This document shows, in pieces, positions 52,601 through 63,960 of a stretch of 64,000 nucleotides of DNA. The DNA comes from Colwellia sp. PAMC 21821. Lineage in GTDB: Bacteria > Pseudomonadota > Gammaproteobacteria > Enterobacterales > Alteromonadaceae. Each line of letters opens with the position of its first letter. Position 1 is the stretch's first letter. Location of the stretch: positions 4,820,301 through 4,884,300 of the forward strand of contig NZ_CP014943.1 of the NCBI RefSeq assembly GCF_002077175.1, written 5' to 3'. The translations under genes and the position numbers were made by a program. Under the pieces are notes generated by a model. It was not told the origin of the DNA and did no database searches. It was given only the letters and a program-made list of their open reading frames with translations.

Positions 52601-55066
52601 TTAAAGGGTATTTTCAAACAACTTATAAATTCTACGATATTCATTTAACCAAGAGCTAGGTTGTACAAAACCATGCGGTTCGACCGGGTAAATAGCGGTT
52701 TCAAAGTCTTGTTTTTCCAACTCAATTAATCGCTGAACTAAGCGCACTGTGTCTTGGAAGAAAACATTGTCGTCGACCATAGGGGCATTAATTAATAGTG
52801 GTTTTTCTAATCCTTCGGCAAAGTAAATTGGTGAACTACGTTCATAAGCAATAGCGTCGTCAGCTGGTGTATTTAAAATATTAGCGGTATAGCCATGGTT
52901 GTAATAGGCCCAATCTGACACTAAACGCAATGCTGAACCAGACTGAAATAACTCGGGGTCAGTAAACATCGACATCAAAGTTAAAAATCCGCCATAAGAG
53001 CCGCCATATGTTCCTACGCGTTTTGCATCAACATTGGCATTTTCAACTAACCAATTAACGCCGTCCCGCATATCTTGTACTTCTGGTTTACCCATATGAC
53101 GATATATTGCTGTACGCCAGTCGCGGCCATAGCCTTTTGATGCACGGTAATCCATATCAATTACCACATAACCTTGCTGCACAAGCATGCTATGAAACAT
53201 ATATTCACGAAAGTAACCCGACCAACCTAAATGCGAGTTTTGTAAATAGCCCGCACCATGGCTAAACATGACCGCTCTATTTTTAGTCGTGGTTTGATCG
53301 TAACCTGTAGGTAAATATACTTTTGAATATATCGGCTGGTCTTGATGTGATGATTCAATAGCCACTACATTAGGTGCCGCCCAAGGCATCGCTAAAAACG
53401 CTTCAGACACCGTATGGGTTAATCGAATAGCTTGGCTGTTGCTAGTTAAGTTTTTAACGTAAAGCTCTGGTGGTAAAGTGATCTCTGAATGCTGAATTAA
53501 CAGTTTAGATTCATCGGGGCTTAACGCATAATCGTTCATGCCACCTAAATCCGTTAATGCTTTTACTTCCCCAGATGCTAGTTCAACGTTATAGATTTCA
53601 TAAATTCCTGGGTGCTTCTTATTAGCTTTAAAATAAATGCTTTGTTCATCTGCCGATACGGTTAGGTCATTAACTTCAAAATTACCTGTAGTTAAGGCTT
53701 TTGCTTTACCATTTATGGGCTTAACGTATAGGTGTGCATAACCACTTTCTTCTGAAAGATAATATAAACGCTCAGAACTACTTAACCATCCCATTTCGTT
53801 AAAGCTGTAATTTATCCACGCATCATCATGTAAACGATGTTGAGAAACCAAGGTTTTTTGTTCAAAGTCAACCGTGGCGATCCAACGGTCTTTGTTATCC
53901 CAAGCCTCAAGCATTACAGCAACCTGTTTGCCATTATCTTGCCATTGAATAGGGTCCCAGGTTTGCATGACATGAATATTACGTGCTGACTTTTGTGATT
54001 TATATTTTTTACCTTCACGCGCATAATTTTCTTCACGCACACTGGCTAGCACATCTTCATCAAAGCCCGGTAAACTGTCGTAGTTTAACAATGCTTTCGT
54101 ACCTTGGCTTAAGTCTAAAACATAAAGCTGCTCGGTATATTGACGATTATCGGCAACGCGACTACGTACTTTTTCTGCCTTAATATGACCATCGCCTGCG
54201 ATATAGTTAGGCATAATATCACTGTCTTCACGTGATGATTTTTCTGGCGCAACACTGACCACTAATTTATCGCCAGCAGGAGAAAGACTGGCATGTACAA
54301 TTTTATTGTCTTTGCCAAAATAAAAGTTAGTTTGTGTCACTGTACTATTTTTAACGCGTAACTGGCGTTTTTGCTCAGCGCGTAAATCATTATTACGCTG
54401 CTTTAACGCGACATATTCAATCAGTTCGTGCTGCTCACTCGCAATATAACTTAAGGGCTCTGCCGCCGGCTTTTCGCCATCTGTCATTTTTAAATTTGCT
54501 AGCTCAATAATTTTTTGACTAGACATATCATGTGCATAGAAAACATTGCCGACACGATAAGCAACATTGCCATTAGTTAAAAACATTGCCGATGATTCAA
54601 CCGCTGACGTGTAAGTTAATTGCTGCACGTTTTGAGTGGCAAGTGCTTTAACAAAAACATTGCCTTCAAAGGTGTATACCTCATGTGTTCTAGTATTATT
54701 TAAAATCGCATTGTTATCAGCAACAACATGCATTTGTGCTAATTTGACTAAGTCGCCATTACCTTCAGTACTGACATTTTTTTGCACTAAATCACGTAAC
54801 GGATTGCCTTGTCGCTTTTGCTGATAAAATACGGTTTGGCTGTCGTCACCCCAATACCATGACTCAGGAGAACGGCCAAACCAATCAGGATCAGACATGA
54901 TTTTTTCTAAGGTAATTATTGTTGAATTTACCCTTCCTGCCGCTGGTGTTGCAGCTACGTCACTGGTAATAATGGTATGACTTTCTAGTGCGATCTTTTT
55001 CTGCGCTGTTGATGCGCATGCAACTAAGGAAATGCTAATAGCAGCAGCAATTAATTGTAATTTCAT
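52601..55066 (-). CDS. S9-family prolyl oligopeptidase-like lipoprotein
   Basis: 821 residues. Lipobox LVAC (Cys17), then a beta-propeller (residues about 130-560) and a C-terminal alpha/beta-hydrolase domain. GTYGGSYGGFLTLMS carries the nucleophile Ser, DDNVFFQD the Asp and VEPHGF the His. It is similar to dipeptidyl-peptidase/acylaminoacyl peptidase proteins of marine bacteria and is probably anchored in the periplasm, digesting peptides. Specificity cannot be told. Confidence 0.9.
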   Translation of the reverse strand: MKLQLIAAAISISLVACASTAQKKIALESHTIITSDVAATPAAGRVNSTIITLEKIMSDPDWFGRSPESWYWGDDSQTVFYQQKRQGNPLRDLVQKNVSTEGNGDLVKLAQMHVVADNNAILNNTRTHEVYTFEGNVFVKALATQNVQQLTYTSAVESSAMFLTNGNVAYRVGNVFYAHDMSSQKIIELANLKMTDGEKPAAEPLSYIASEQHELIEYVALKQRNNDLRAEQKRQLRVKNSTVTQTNFYFGKDNKIVHASLSPAGDKLVVSVAPEKSSREDSDIMPNYIAGDGHIKAEKVRSRVADNRQYTEQLYVLDLSQGTKALLNYDSLPGFDEDVLASVREENYAREGKKYKSQKSARNIHVMQTWDPIQWQDNGKQVAVMLEAWDNKDRWIATVDFEQKTLVSQHRLHDDAWINYSFNEMGWLSSSERLYYLSEESGYAHLYVKPINGKAKALTTGNFEVNDLTVSADEQSIYFKANKKHPGIYEIYNVELASGEVKALTDLGGMNDYALSPDESKLLIQHSEITLPPELYVKNLTSNSQAIRLTHTVSEAFLAMPWAAPNVVAIESSHQDQPIYSKVYLPTGYDQTTTKNRAVMFSHGAGYLQNSHLGWSGYFREYMFHSMLVQQGYVVIDMDYRASKGYGRDWRTAIYRHMGKPEVQDMRDGVNWLVENANVDAKRVGTYGGSYGGFLTLMSMFTDPELFQSGSALRLVSDWAYYNHGYTANILNTPADDAIAYERSSPIYFAEGLEKPLLINAPMVDDNVFFQDTVRLVQRLIELEKQDFETAIYPVEPHGFVQPSSWLNEYRRIYKLFENTL

Positions 55067-55381
55067 AATTTATTTTTACTTATATTGGGTTACTTATAAG
55101 GGATATTTATTTCGGCATTAGCATAATACCAATTGAAATAAATAATCGATCATTTTAAGGCGGTTTAAATCGTCAATAACTGCGTTGTTTTCAATCACAC
55201 ACGCCCGCTATTACTCGACAATTGCTCCTGCATTGTTCTACTTACGGGCATCCATGCCCTAATCAATCAAACGCCTTGCCTGCAGGGATAATGGTATGGA
55301 CCCACTCCAACTTTATTTCCGGCCTCTTTAGGGCCAAAATGAAAGTGATAACAATCATTTATAAAAGCGGAGTGGATCAAC

Positions 55382-56398
55382 ATGAAGATTACTACAATCG
55401 GTTTAGACATTGCAAAATCAATTTTTCACATGTTCGCTGTGAATAAAAATGGGCGATTTGTAAAAAAGAAACAATTAAGAAGAAAACAAGTGTTGAGTTT
55501 CATGGCTACATTAGAGCCTTGCCTAATTGTAATGGAAGCTTGTGGCAGTGCGAACTACTGGGCTAGAAAATTTATTGAATTGGGGCACCAAGTAAAACTT
55601 ATTGCGCCTCAATATGTAAAACCCTTCGTTAAAGGCAATAAAAATGATTATAACGATGCCGAAGGTATTGCAGAGGCAGCGCAACGCCCGACCATGAGGT
55701 TTGTGCCAATTAAATCGATAGAACAACAAGATATTCAAAACTTCCATCGACAACGTGAACGCATAAAGAAAGAACGTAAAGCATTAGCAAGTCAGATACG
55801 AGGCTTGTTAGGAGAATATGGCATTGTCATCAATAAAGGTATTTCTGCAATTCGCAATGAACTGCCGGATATTTTAGAGGATGCGACAAATGAGTTAACG
55901 TATTTAAGTCGGGAGATATTTAATGAGTTATGGCTTGAATTTCAAGTCACAGAAGTGAAGTTTAAAGCGTGTGAAGTTCGCTTAAACACGATGAATAAAG
56001 AAAATGAAATATGTGTTCGCTTAGATGAAATATTAGGTATTGGAGCAATCACAGCTAGCGCTACTTATGCAGCTGCAGGAGATGGAAAAGACTTTGTAAA
56101 TGGTCGACATTTTTCGGCATGGCTTGGGCTTGTTCCTGGGCAGCATTCAACGGGTGGAAAGGCCACCTTACTCGGTATAAGTAAACGCGGTAATAGTTAT
56201 TTAAGAACACTATACATCCACGGGGCCCGGGCAGTATTAAGGCACAGTGAAAACAAAACTGACCGATTTAGTTTGTGGGCACAAGCGTTAAAATCCCGAC
56301 GAGGACACAACAAAGCATGCGTTGCTGTGGCGAATAAAATAGCAAGAATGGCTTGGGTAATAATGGCGAAGGGGGAAAGTTATCGCCCGGCTATATAA
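55382..56398 (+). CDS. IS110/IS1111 DEDD transposase
   Basis: 338 residues. An N-terminal RuvC-like DEDD domain: GLDIAKSIFHMF (Asp9), IVMEACGSANYW (Glu), GNKNDYNDAEGIAEAA (two Asp). The C-terminal Tnp_20 domain has LGIGAITASATYAA, WLGLVPGQHSTGGKATLLGI and SKRGNSYLRTLYIHGARA with the catalytic serine region. It is intact. Such transposases are guided by a bridge (seek) RNA. Confidence 0.93.
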   Translation: MKITTIGLDIAKSIFHMFAVNKNGRFVKKKQLRRKQVLSFMATLEPCLIVMEACGSANYWARKFIELGHQVKLIAPQYVKPFVKGNKNDYNDAEGIAEAAQRPTMRFVPIKSIEQQDIQNFHRQRERIKKERKALASQIRGLLGEYGIVINKGISAIRNELPDILEDATNELTYLSREIFNELWLEFQVTEVKFKACEVRLNTMNKENEICVRLDEILGIGAITASATYAAAGDGKDFVNGRHFSAWLGLVPGQHSTGGKATLLGISKRGNSYLRTLYIHGARAVLRHSENKTDRFSLWAQALKSRRGHNKACVAVANKIARMAWVIMAKGESYRPAI

Positions 56399-56680
56399 AT
56401 AAAGCTCAAAACTGAAGCAAGTTAGATTGGTTTCAGTGATGAGATAACAGTAAAACCCTTTTACTTCAGTTGCAAAAGATAAATTAATCGGATGGTAAGA
56501 TAGTCAGACTGGCTTGCACAAAACCTGGTACCTGCATTGGCTAATAAAAAAGCCGGAGGGATGATGAGGAGTGTGAGCGCAAACAACCATCGGGGCCAGA
56601 AGGTAAAAATCCTTCATAAACAGGCCGGATATATGAGAGCAATGATTTTCTCTTACATAACGATTAAATGTCTTGCAAAC
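56399..56680 (+). ncRNA. candidate bridge/seek RNA region of the IS1111 element
   Basis: 280 non-coding bases between the transposase stop and the right subterminal repeat, the location of the guide RNA in IS1111-group elements. I see short hairpins (for example around AAAGCCGGAGGGATG) but have not folded it. The assignment rests on position and on the family. Confidence 0.5.
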
Positions 56681-56984
56681 GGAGTGGGTCCATATATGCA
56701 GGTACTTATGTTTAGTCTGGAACAATAAACATGTATTCTTGAGCAATTTATCCTCGCTTAAAATTGGTCAATAACTTATTACATTTGGTATAAGAGGTTA
56801 ATAGCTCTACAATCATTAACCTTAGATACTACAAACTAAGCTTCAAAATTTTAATGACTAGTTATACTAAGCTATGGCTTATTTTTCAATGTGTCAGCAC
56901 AACAACACGACCAATAACAAATTTTATACGATGAAAGCCATAATTTGTCTATATTTTAAATATGCTTTTTCAAAGCGACTATAT

Positions 56985-57013
56985 TTGGGCTTAGCGCATA
57001 TCTCTGCTATAAT
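56985..57013 (+). promoter_or_regulatory. sigma70-type promoter of the YgiQ-family gene
   Basis: -35 TTGGGC (56985-56990), 17-bp spacer, -10 TATAAT (57008-57013). The rest of 56792-57185 has no supported gene. Confidence 0.65.
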
Positions 57014-57185
57014 CGCGCGCCTTGTCCTCGTTGATATGAATCTTCGTCAATGTAAATAATGTTGATGTGGTAAATATGACGTTTATCATCAAAGTATTTG
57101 CTTTGTCGGTTAACAGGTCATTGTTAGGCTTTAAAGTGTGTAACATCACGCTTGTCTCTATTGTAAAAATTAATTTAGGTAATGT

Positions 57186-59552
57186 ATGAACTTAGCGCCA
57201 ACCCAGAAAACAACTCCAAAACTATTCGATTACCCTAAATATTGGGCAGAATGCTATGGAACAGCGCCATTTTTGCCGATGTCTCGTCAAGAAATGGAAG
57301 TGTTAGGCTGGGATAGTTGCGATATTATTTTAGTGACTGGTGACGCTTATGTTGACCACCCAAGTTTTGGTATGGCCGTTATTGGCCGTATGCTTGAGTC
57401 ACAAGGCTTTCGTGTGGGTATTATTGCGCAGCCTGATTGGAAAACCAAAGACGCTTTTATGCAACTAGGTAAACCTAATTTATTTTTTGGTGTAACCGCC
57501 GGCAATATGGACTCGATGATCAATCGTTACACTGCCGAACGTCGTATGCGCCATGATGATGCCTACACACCTAACGATGAAGGTGGCAAACGCCCCGACC
57601 GCGCGGTAACCGCTTATACCCAAAAATGTAAAGAAGCCTACAAAGGCGTACCTATTATTATTGGTGGTATAGAAGCGAGTTTACGTCGCGTTGCTCATTA
57701 TGATTATTGGTCTGACAAAGTGCGCCAATCGGTACTCTTTGATTCAAAAGCGGATCTATTAATTTACGGTAATGCCGAGCGTCCACTCATAGAAATTGCC
57801 CATCGTATCGCCAATGGTGACGATGTTAAAAATATTACCGATGTCCGTGGTAGCGCATTTTTAGCGAACCAAGTATTACCTGGCTGGAAAGGCATAGATT
57901 CTCGAACTATTGATAAACCAGGCAAAATCGACCCTATTTATAGCCCATATCAAGATATGACCTCGCCTGATTGTGCCACAACATCAGCCGATGCAGCGAC
58001 TAATGCCGCTGAAGATATGATAAAAAATGCTGCCGAAAAAGATGTCACTAAAACCGCTCAACCCATTCAGTTAAGCGAGTTTCGCGCAGCAGCACATAAA
58101 AATGTGTCGTGGGCAGACAAGAAAAAACCTTGGGAAACCACTTATATTAACTTGCCAACATTTGAGCAAGTTAGAGACAACAAAACTCTTTATGCCCATG
58201 CTTCACGTATTTTTCATCAAGAAGTAAACCCAACATCAGCAAAGCCATTAGTGCAAAAGCATGGCAGTCGCTTGATTTGGTTAAATCCGCCAGCAAAGCC
58301 GTTGTCTGAAGCAGAAATGGACGGTGTATTTGGTTTACCGTATCAACGTGTGCCGCATCCAAGTTACGGTAACGCTAAAATTCCAGCTTACGACATGATA
58401 AAAACCTCTGTCAATATTATGCGTGGCTGTTTTGGTGGTTGTACGTTCTGCTCTATTACTGAGCATGAAGGCCGCATTATTCAAAGCCGCAGTGAAGACT
58501 CTATTATTGCTGAAATTGAAGATATTAAGTTAAAAGTGCCTGGCTTTACTGGTGTTATTTCTGATCTCGGTGGCCCGACGGCCAACATGTATAAATTGAA
58601 CTGTAAAAGTGAGAAAGCGGAAGCCACATGTCGTAAGCCGTCATGTGTTTGGCCAACTATTTGTGGCCATTTAGATACTGACCATACGCCAACCATTAAT
58701 TTATACCGCAGAGCACGAAAAATCCCCGGCATTAAGAAAATACTGATTGCGTCAGGCGTAAGATACGACTTAGCAATACAAGACCCGGAATATGTAAAAG
58801 AGCTCGCAACTCATCATGTTGGAGGCTACTTAAAAATTGCTCCTGAACATACCGAAGAAGGGCCATTAAATAAAATGATGAAGCCGGGTATGGGCAGTTA
58901 TAACAAGTTTAAAGAAATGTTTGATCATTACTCTAAACTTGCCGGTAAAAAACAGTATTTGATCCCCTATTTCATCTCAGCGCATCCGGGTACTACCGAT
59001 TTAGACATGGTAAACCTCGCGTTATGGTTAAAAGAAAACGACTTTAAACTCGACCAAGTACAAAATTTTTACCCGTCGCCTTTAGCCAATGCTACGACGC
59101 TGTATCATACTGAGATTGACTCATTACGTAATGTTAAAAAAGACAGCGCGACAGTAGCAGTGCCAAAAGGGACTATTCAGCGCCGTTTACATAAAGCTAT
59201 ATTGCGTTATCACGATCCGGCTAACTGGGGCATTATTCGTGATGCCTTGACTAAAATGGGCCTTGCAAGAAAACTTATTGGCAGCAAACCTGGTTGTTTA
59301 GTACCTAATGAAACAAGAAATGAAAGTCAGCAGGTGCATTATAAAAATAACGGCAAAGGTAAAAATAATGCCCTGGGTAATAAAACCTCGCCAGGACAAG
59401 AAAAACGTTACGGTAAAAAGCCAATAACAGCTAAAAAAGCTAAACCTGGTGATAAAGCCAAACAAGGCTTAACCCGTTTTTCTGATAATCAATTTAACGA
59501 CAGAAAACCGAGCAGCCCTGTGAAAAAAAATCGTAGTAATAATCCGCGTTAG
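57186..59552 (+). CDS. YgiQ-family radical SAM protein
   Basis: 788 residues. An N-terminal B12-binding-like domain (about residues 40-300: [38 protein letters not shown]), a radical SAM core with GCFGGCTFC (Cys415, Cys419, Cys422) for the 4Fe-4S cluster, [12 protein letters not shown], and a basic, disordered tail rich in Lys/Asn (from about 715). A 40-residue Ala/Thr-rich insert lies near residue 260-300. The family's substrate is unknown. Strong terminator after the gene. Confidence 0.9.
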   Translation: MNLAPTQKTTPKLFDYPKYWAECYGTAPFLPMSRQEMEVLGWDSCDIILVTGDAYVDHPSFGMAVIGRMLESQGFRVGIIAQPDWKTKDAFMQLGKPNLFFGVTAGNMDSMINRYTAERRMRHDDAYTPNDEGGKRPDRAVTAYTQKCKEAYKGVPIIIGGIEASLRRVAHYDYWSDKVRQSVLFDSKADLLIYGNAERPLIEIAHRIANGDDVKNITDVRGSAFLANQVLPGWKGIDSRTIDKPGKIDPIYSPYQDMTSPDCATTSADAATNAAEDMIKNAAEKDVTKTAQPIQLSEFRAAAHKNVSWADKKKPWETTYINLPTFEQVRDNKTLYAHASRIFHQEVNPTSAKPLVQKHGSRLIWLNPPAKPLSEAEMDGVFGLPYQRVPHPSYGNAKIPAYDMIKTSVNIMRGCFGGCTFCSITEHEGRIIQSRSEDSIIAEIEDIKLKVPGFTGVISDLGGPTANMYKLNCKSEKAEATCRKPSCVWPTICGHLDTDHTPTINLYRRARKIPGIKKILIASGVRYDLAIQDPEYVKELATHHVGGYLKIAPEHTEEGPLNKMMKPGMGSYNKFKEMFDHYSKLAGKKQYLIPYFISAHPGTTDLDMVNLALWLKENDFKLDQVQNFYPSPLANATTLYHTEIDSLRNVKKDSATVAVPKGTIQRRLHKAILRYHDPANWGIIRDALTKMGLARKLIGSKPGCLVPNETRNESQQVHYKNNGKGKNNALGNKTSPGQEKRYGKKPITAKKAKPGDKAKQGLTRFSDNQFNDRKPSSPVKKNRSNNPR

Positions 59553-59580
59553 CGTTATTAACCTTTTGATAAAAATTAAA

Positions 59581-59608
59581 AAGCCTAGCATTCTCGCTAG
59601 GCTTTTTT
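59581..59608 (+). terminator. intrinsic terminator
   Basis: AAGCCTAGC / GCTAGGCTT followed by TTTTTG. Confidence 0.92.
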
Positions 59609-59657
59609 GTTAGTGCTTGGGTGTCCTGCTAATTTCATCTACTACAATAAATATACA

Positions 59658-61364
59658 TTAAGATGTTTTGAACTGATCAACTAAGACTTTAATTTTACTT
59701 GCCAATTCAGTGGTATACACACTGTTTAATGCAGTTTCTTGCGAGCCTTGTGCCGTTTTTTCAACATGTTGATTAATATTATCAACATTACGACGAATTT
59801 CATCAATAGTGGCATTTTGTTCTTCAGTCGCAGCCGCTATTTGATTATTAATATCAGTAATAGCCAGAACAGCTTCGGTAATTTCACTTAAAGATTGACC
59901 CGCTGCTTGAGTATTTTCAACACAAGAGCTTGTTCTTTCTTTACTTTGTTGCATAACTTTCACAGAACTTTTAGCACCTACCTGCAGACTTTCAATCATG
60001 GCTTGTATTTCGGAGGTTGCATTTTGTGTTCGTTGTGCGAGTGTTCTTACTTCATCCGCAACTACGGCAAAACCTCTACCTTGCTCACCCGCTCTAGCAG
60101 CTTCGATGGCTGCGTTTAATGCAAGTAAATTAGTTTGGTCGGCAATACTTCTAATAACATCTAAAACAGAGCCAATATTGTCAGTATCCTTTGCCAAAGT
60201 GCCTATAACATTTGAGGCATTATCAATATCACTTTCTAAGAGGTTAATATCATTAATCGCTTGGTCGACAACCTTTAAACCATTAGTGGCGGCTTTATCT
60301 GAAAGATTAGCTTGTGCAACAGCATGTACTGCATTTGCTGCAATCTCTTGTACTGCAGGTAATATTTGATCAAGTGCTACCATTAACTTTTTAACGCTAT
60401 CCTTTTGTTCGATAACAGACTGATCTGTTTTACTCGCTGTTGCCGTAAGTTGAGTTGATGAGCTAGATATTTCATTAATGGCCCCACGAAGCTCTATAAC
60501 AACTTTTTGGACATGGCTCGCAAAGGTATTAAAACCTCCACCTAAAGCAGAAAGTTCATCTTTACCAGCTTCATGTAAACGTTTAGTTAAGTCTCCTTCG
60601 CCTTCGCCAATATTTATCATGGCTTTAATCGCTTGTTGAAGTGGCTTGAATAAAGTTTTCATGATGAAAAGAATTAAAATAACAATCAAGATAACAACAA
60701 AAAATTGTACAACGAGACTGATGTTCATCCAGAATGCTGCCTTGCTCTGTGAACTCGATAATATTTTGCTTGTACGATTATCCAAGGCACTAAAGAATTG
60801 GTCCACCGATGTCATAATACTACTGATTTTTTTGTGGTAATCATTACTAAATACCAAGCGTAGGGCAAAGTTATGAACTGTTTCGTTGGCTAAAGGTTTA
60901 AAAGGACCATCAACAATATAGCCTGCCTTAATAGACTCCATAGCTTGTGTTTCTGTGGCGATCAACTCGTTTGAATTATTATTCGCTGTTTTTAGGAATG
61001 AAAACTCCTCAGCTGAAAAATTAAGATTTTTCATAATATCGCTTTGCTTTTTACGAACCCCAGGATGGAGGGAATGATCTACAGAGTTAGGACGCGGAAT
61101 ATCTCCAGAGCGCCATTTAACAATATCCAAATAGGCGTCCCAGTATTTTTTATCACCCGTAGCAACATAAGTACGACATAGGCGAGTTAAATCCATAGAC
61201 GATTGACGAAACTCATCGGCTAAAATATAAGAGAGATAACGGATTCGGCTATCATTAGTTTGTTCAGCATTTCTATAGCTCGCCATATTTTGTGAAAATA
61301 TAGCGCCTGCTAATAAAAATATAATTACAATAAGAAGAGAGATTAGTCGAGCTTTAATGGTCAT
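59658..61364 (-). CDS. methyl-accepting chemotaxis protein
   Basis: 568 residues. An N-terminal membrane helix (residues 8-27), a periplasmic helical sensor of about 185 residues, a second membrane helix (about 212-235), a HAMP domain, and a signalling domain with the hairpin [29 protein letters not shown], written here in part as [20 protein letters not shown]. There is no C-terminal NWETF pentapeptide. The ligand is unknown; no che genes are nearby. Confidence 0.93.
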   Translation of the reverse strand: MTIKARLISLLIVIIFLLAGAIFSQNMASYRNAEQTNDSRIRYLSYILADEFRQSSMDLTRLCRTYVATGDKKYWDAYLDIVKWRSGDIPRPNSVDHSLHPGVRKKQSDIMKNLNFSAEEFSFLKTANNNSNELIATETQAMESIKAGYIVDGPFKPLANETVHNFALRLVFSNDYHKKISSIMTSVDQFFSALDNRTSKILSSSQSKAAFWMNISLVVQFFVVILIVILILFIMKTLFKPLQQAIKAMINIGEGEGDLTKRLHEAGKDELSALGGGFNTFASHVQKVVIELRGAINEISSSSTQLTATASKTDQSVIEQKDSVKKLMVALDQILPAVQEIAANAVHAVAQANLSDKAATNGLKVVDQAINDINLLESDIDNASNVIGTLAKDTDNIGSVLDVIRSIADQTNLLALNAAIEAARAGEQGRGFAVVADEVRTLAQRTQNATSEIQAMIESLQVGAKSSVKVMQQSKERTSSCVENTQAAGQSLSEITEAVLAITDINNQIAAATEEQNATIDEIRRNVDNINQHVEKTAQGSQETALNSVYTTELASKIKVLVDQFKTS

Positions 61365-61643
61365 AAAATCGTCCTTAATAAACGCCTTTCCTGTAGGTTA
61401 ATAACACTTTAGAGGCGAAGTAACAAGGTGCTACATTAGCATTAATCATAATTCCAATTTTGTCCAATCATTTTAAATAACATTTGATTTCAATAAGTTA
61501 ATATTTATGCCAAATAATTTTAAAAAAACAACTTGCTACTAAATTCAAGCTTATTAGCCCTTGTTAATCAACTGATACTGTCACTACGTAAAAATATTGC
61601 TATTTCACTGGTATCATTGAAGCGAATTGCAAAGGAATTGCAG

Positions 61644-61696
61644 GGACACCCACTCTAAATAAAATATCACAACATTAAAATTTAGAATGGGTGTCC
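61644..61696. repeat. REP-like inverted pair
   Basis: GGACACCCACTCTAAAT and ATTTAGAATGGGTGTCC can pair over 16 of 17 bases. This is a hairpin version of the motif found beside the RAYT gene. The rest of 61365-62000 shows no gene. Confidence 0.7.
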
Positions 61697-62013
61697 AGCT
61701 AATTTTTTATCCAGCTAATTTTATGCCTTTAAATGAATTTACTTAGTCATAAAGGCGTATTTATCTTGGATAGATCTTCACTTTACTTAACGTGTCAATG
61801 GGAGGCCTGATAAGATTTCCATGAGCAGTAGTAATATGAAGGCTCAGAAAGTAGCTTAAAGCTTATAATAATTATTCTACCGAGCGACTAATTGTTATTT
61901 TATCCCTTAAAAGCGCTTTCTCTTTGCTATTACAATTACTTCCCCCTATTTTCACATTCTAGATTAAGTAAAGTTAAGCAAGTGCTCCACTTTCGCTAAT
62001 CCTTAAACACCTG

Positions 62014-62019
62014 TATAAT
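62014..62019 (+). promoter_or_regulatory. -10 box of ybiT
   Basis: TATAAT in the context CTGTATAATCGCGCGC, the same downstream context as the promoter at 57008. The -35 (TTTCGC at 61991) is weak. Confidence 0.5.
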
Positions 62020-62109
62020 CGCGCGCATTATTTTACATTTTTTATAGTTGTTATAGTTATGAGTTAACGCTTTAACTTAACTCATCTAAACACTCGCTAC
62101 GGAACCTTT

Positions 62110-63702
62110 ATGTTAGCTGCAAACAATATTACCCAACAGTTCGGTGCAAAACCGTTATTTGAAAACATCTCACAAAAATTTGGTGGCGGAAATCGCTATG
62201 GTTTAATCGGCGCCAATGGTTGTGGTAAATCTACCTTTATGAAAATTTTAGGTGGTGATTTAGAGCAAACATCTGGCAACGTTGCCTTAGATCCAAACGA
62301 GCGCATTGGTAAGCTTCGTCAAGACCAGTTTGGCTTTGAAGCAACATCTGTTGTTGATACCGTTATTATGGGCCATACCAAGTTATGGGCGATAAAAGAA
62401 GAACGTGACCGTATTTATGCTTTACCAGAAATGAGTGAAGCTGATGGTATGCGTGCCGGTGATTTAGAAGCTGAGTATGCTGAAATGGACGGTTACAGCG
62501 CAGAAAGTCGCGCCGGTGAGTTATTAATGGGCGTTGGTATTCCTGTTGATCAGCATTACGGTTTAATGAGTGATGTGGCACCTGGTTGGAAATTACGTGT
62601 GTTATTGGCCCAAGCTTTATTCTCTAATCCGGATATTTTATTACTTGATGAGCCAACCAACAACCTGGATATTCACACGATTCAATGGTTAGAAGAAACC
62701 TTGAACGCGCGCGATTCAACCATGATCATCATCTCGCATGATCGCCATTTCTTAAACAGTGTTTGTACCCATATGGCTGATTTAGATTACGGTGAGTTGC
62801 GGGTATTCCCAGGTAACTACGACGAGTACATGTTAGCGTCTACGCAAGCTAGAGCACAATTAATGTCTGACAACGCTAAGAAAAAAGCACAAATTGGTGA
62901 ATTACAAGCTTTCGTAGCGCGATTTTCTGCAAATGCTTCAAAAGCAAAACAAGCAACTTCTCGTGCTAAACAGATTGATAAAATTCAATTGGCAGACGTA
63001 AAACCATCAAGCCGTGTTAATCCGTTTATTCGTTTTGAACAAGAAAAGAAACTATTCCGTAACGCCCTTGTTCTAGAAAATCTACATAAAAACTTTGGTG
63101 ACAATAAGGTATTAACTAACCTTAATATGATGATTGAAGTGGGTGAGCGTGTCGCTATTATTGGTCAAAACGGTATTGGTAAAACCACATTTTTACGCAC
63201 CATGATGGGCGAAGCTGAATATCAACCAACGTCAGGTTTATACACTTGGTCAGAAAACGTTAACATTGGTTACTATGCGCAAGATCATAGTCATGAATTT
63301 GAAAATGACATGACCTTATTTGAATGGATGAGCCAATGGCGACAACCTACCGACGACGAACAAGCGGTTCGTAGTTATTTAGGGCGTTTATTATTCTCTG
63401 CTGACGATATTAACAAGTCAGTGAAAGTGCTTTCTGGTGGTGAACAAGGTCGTATGTTGTTCGGTAAAATCATGATGCAAAAACCTAACATTCTTGTTAT
63501 GGATGAGCCAACAAACCATATGGATATGGAATCTATTGAGTCACTAAACATGGCGATGGAGCAGTTTGAAGGTACTATTTTATTCGTCAGTCATGACCGT
63601 GAATTTGTTTCAAGTTTAGCAACCCGTATTATCGAATTAGAAGTTGGCGGTTACACTGACTTTGCTGGTGGTTACGACGAGTACTTAGCATCACAAGTGT
63701 AA
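62110..63702 (+). CDS. ybiT: ABC-F ATPase YbiT
   Basis: 530 residues, the same length as E. coli YbiT and matching it throughout. Two ABC domains: Walker [10 protein letters not shown] and GQNGIGKTT, Walker [13 protein letters not shown] and [12 protein letters not shown], and signature LSGGEQGR in the second domain; the first has the [13 protein letters not shown] variant. No membrane domain. ABC-F proteins act on the ribosome E site; the exact role of YbiT is not settled. Confidence 0.95.
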   Translation: MLAANNITQQFGAKPLFENISQKFGGGNRYGLIGANGCGKSTFMKILGGDLEQTSGNVALDPNERIGKLRQDQFGFEATSVVDTVIMGHTKLWAIKEERDRIYALPEMSEADGMRAGDLEAEYAEMDGYSAESRAGELLMGVGIPVDQHYGLMSDVAPGWKLRVLLAQALFSNPDILLLDEPTNNLDIHTIQWLEETLNARDSTMIIISHDRHFLNSVCTHMADLDYGELRVFPGNYDEYMLASTQARAQLMSDNAKKKAQIGELQAFVARFSANASKAKQATSRAKQIDKIQLADVKPSSRVNPFIRFEQEKKLFRNALVLENLHKNFGDNKVLTNLNMMIEVGERVAIIGQNGIGKTTFLRTMMGEAEYQPTSGLYTWSENVNIGYYAQDHSHEFENDMTLFEWMSQWRQPTDDEQAVRSYLGRLLFSADDINKSVKVLSGGEQGRMLFGKIMMQKPNILVMDEPTNHMDMESIESLNMAMEQFEGTILFVSHDREFVSSLATRIIELEVGGYTDFAGGYDEYLASQV

Positions 63703-63746
63703 TTTAATCATCACATCAACTAAATTTAAATAAGGTATCATGAGTT

Positions 63747-63908
63747 ATACCAAGTTGATTAATTAGCTGCTCATTTTTAATGGTTAAAATGAATAACTAC
63801 GGCGTTATAGAATTTATAAGTAGAATAACTACTGACTAAATTTTATGCCTTGTAATTATCCATTTTTCCTTATGAAAAAGTAGAACACTTAATTAATCAA
63901 ATTGGTAT
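63747..63908. repeat. 162-bp MITE-like repeat
   Basis: Terminal inverted repeats ATACCAAGTTGATTAATTA and TTAATTAATCAAATTGGTAT. It has no reading frame. The interior differs from the 209-bp repeat, but the ATACCAA tips are shared. Confidence 0.75.
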
Positions 63909-63960
63909 TAATTGATACCTTTATTTTTTATATAACTGTCTAAAATTTTAAGGAGCCATT

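Larger units (their letters stand above)
55276..56732 (+). mobile_element. IS110-family element, IS1111 group
   Basis: About 1457 bp, inserted in a MITE-like repeat. Subterminal 13-bp inverted repeats ATGGACCCACTCC (55296-55308) and GGAGTGGGTCCAT (56681-56693) are a hallmark of the IS1111 group. Ends were set by comparison with the intact repeat; they are uncertain by a few bases. Confidence 0.82.
55126..56791. repeat. 209-bp MITE-like repeat, copy interrupted by IS1111
   Basis: Left part 55126-55275 and right part about 56733-56791 match the reverse complement of 32752-32960. Ends ATACCAATTG and CATTTGGTAT. Confidence 0.85.
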
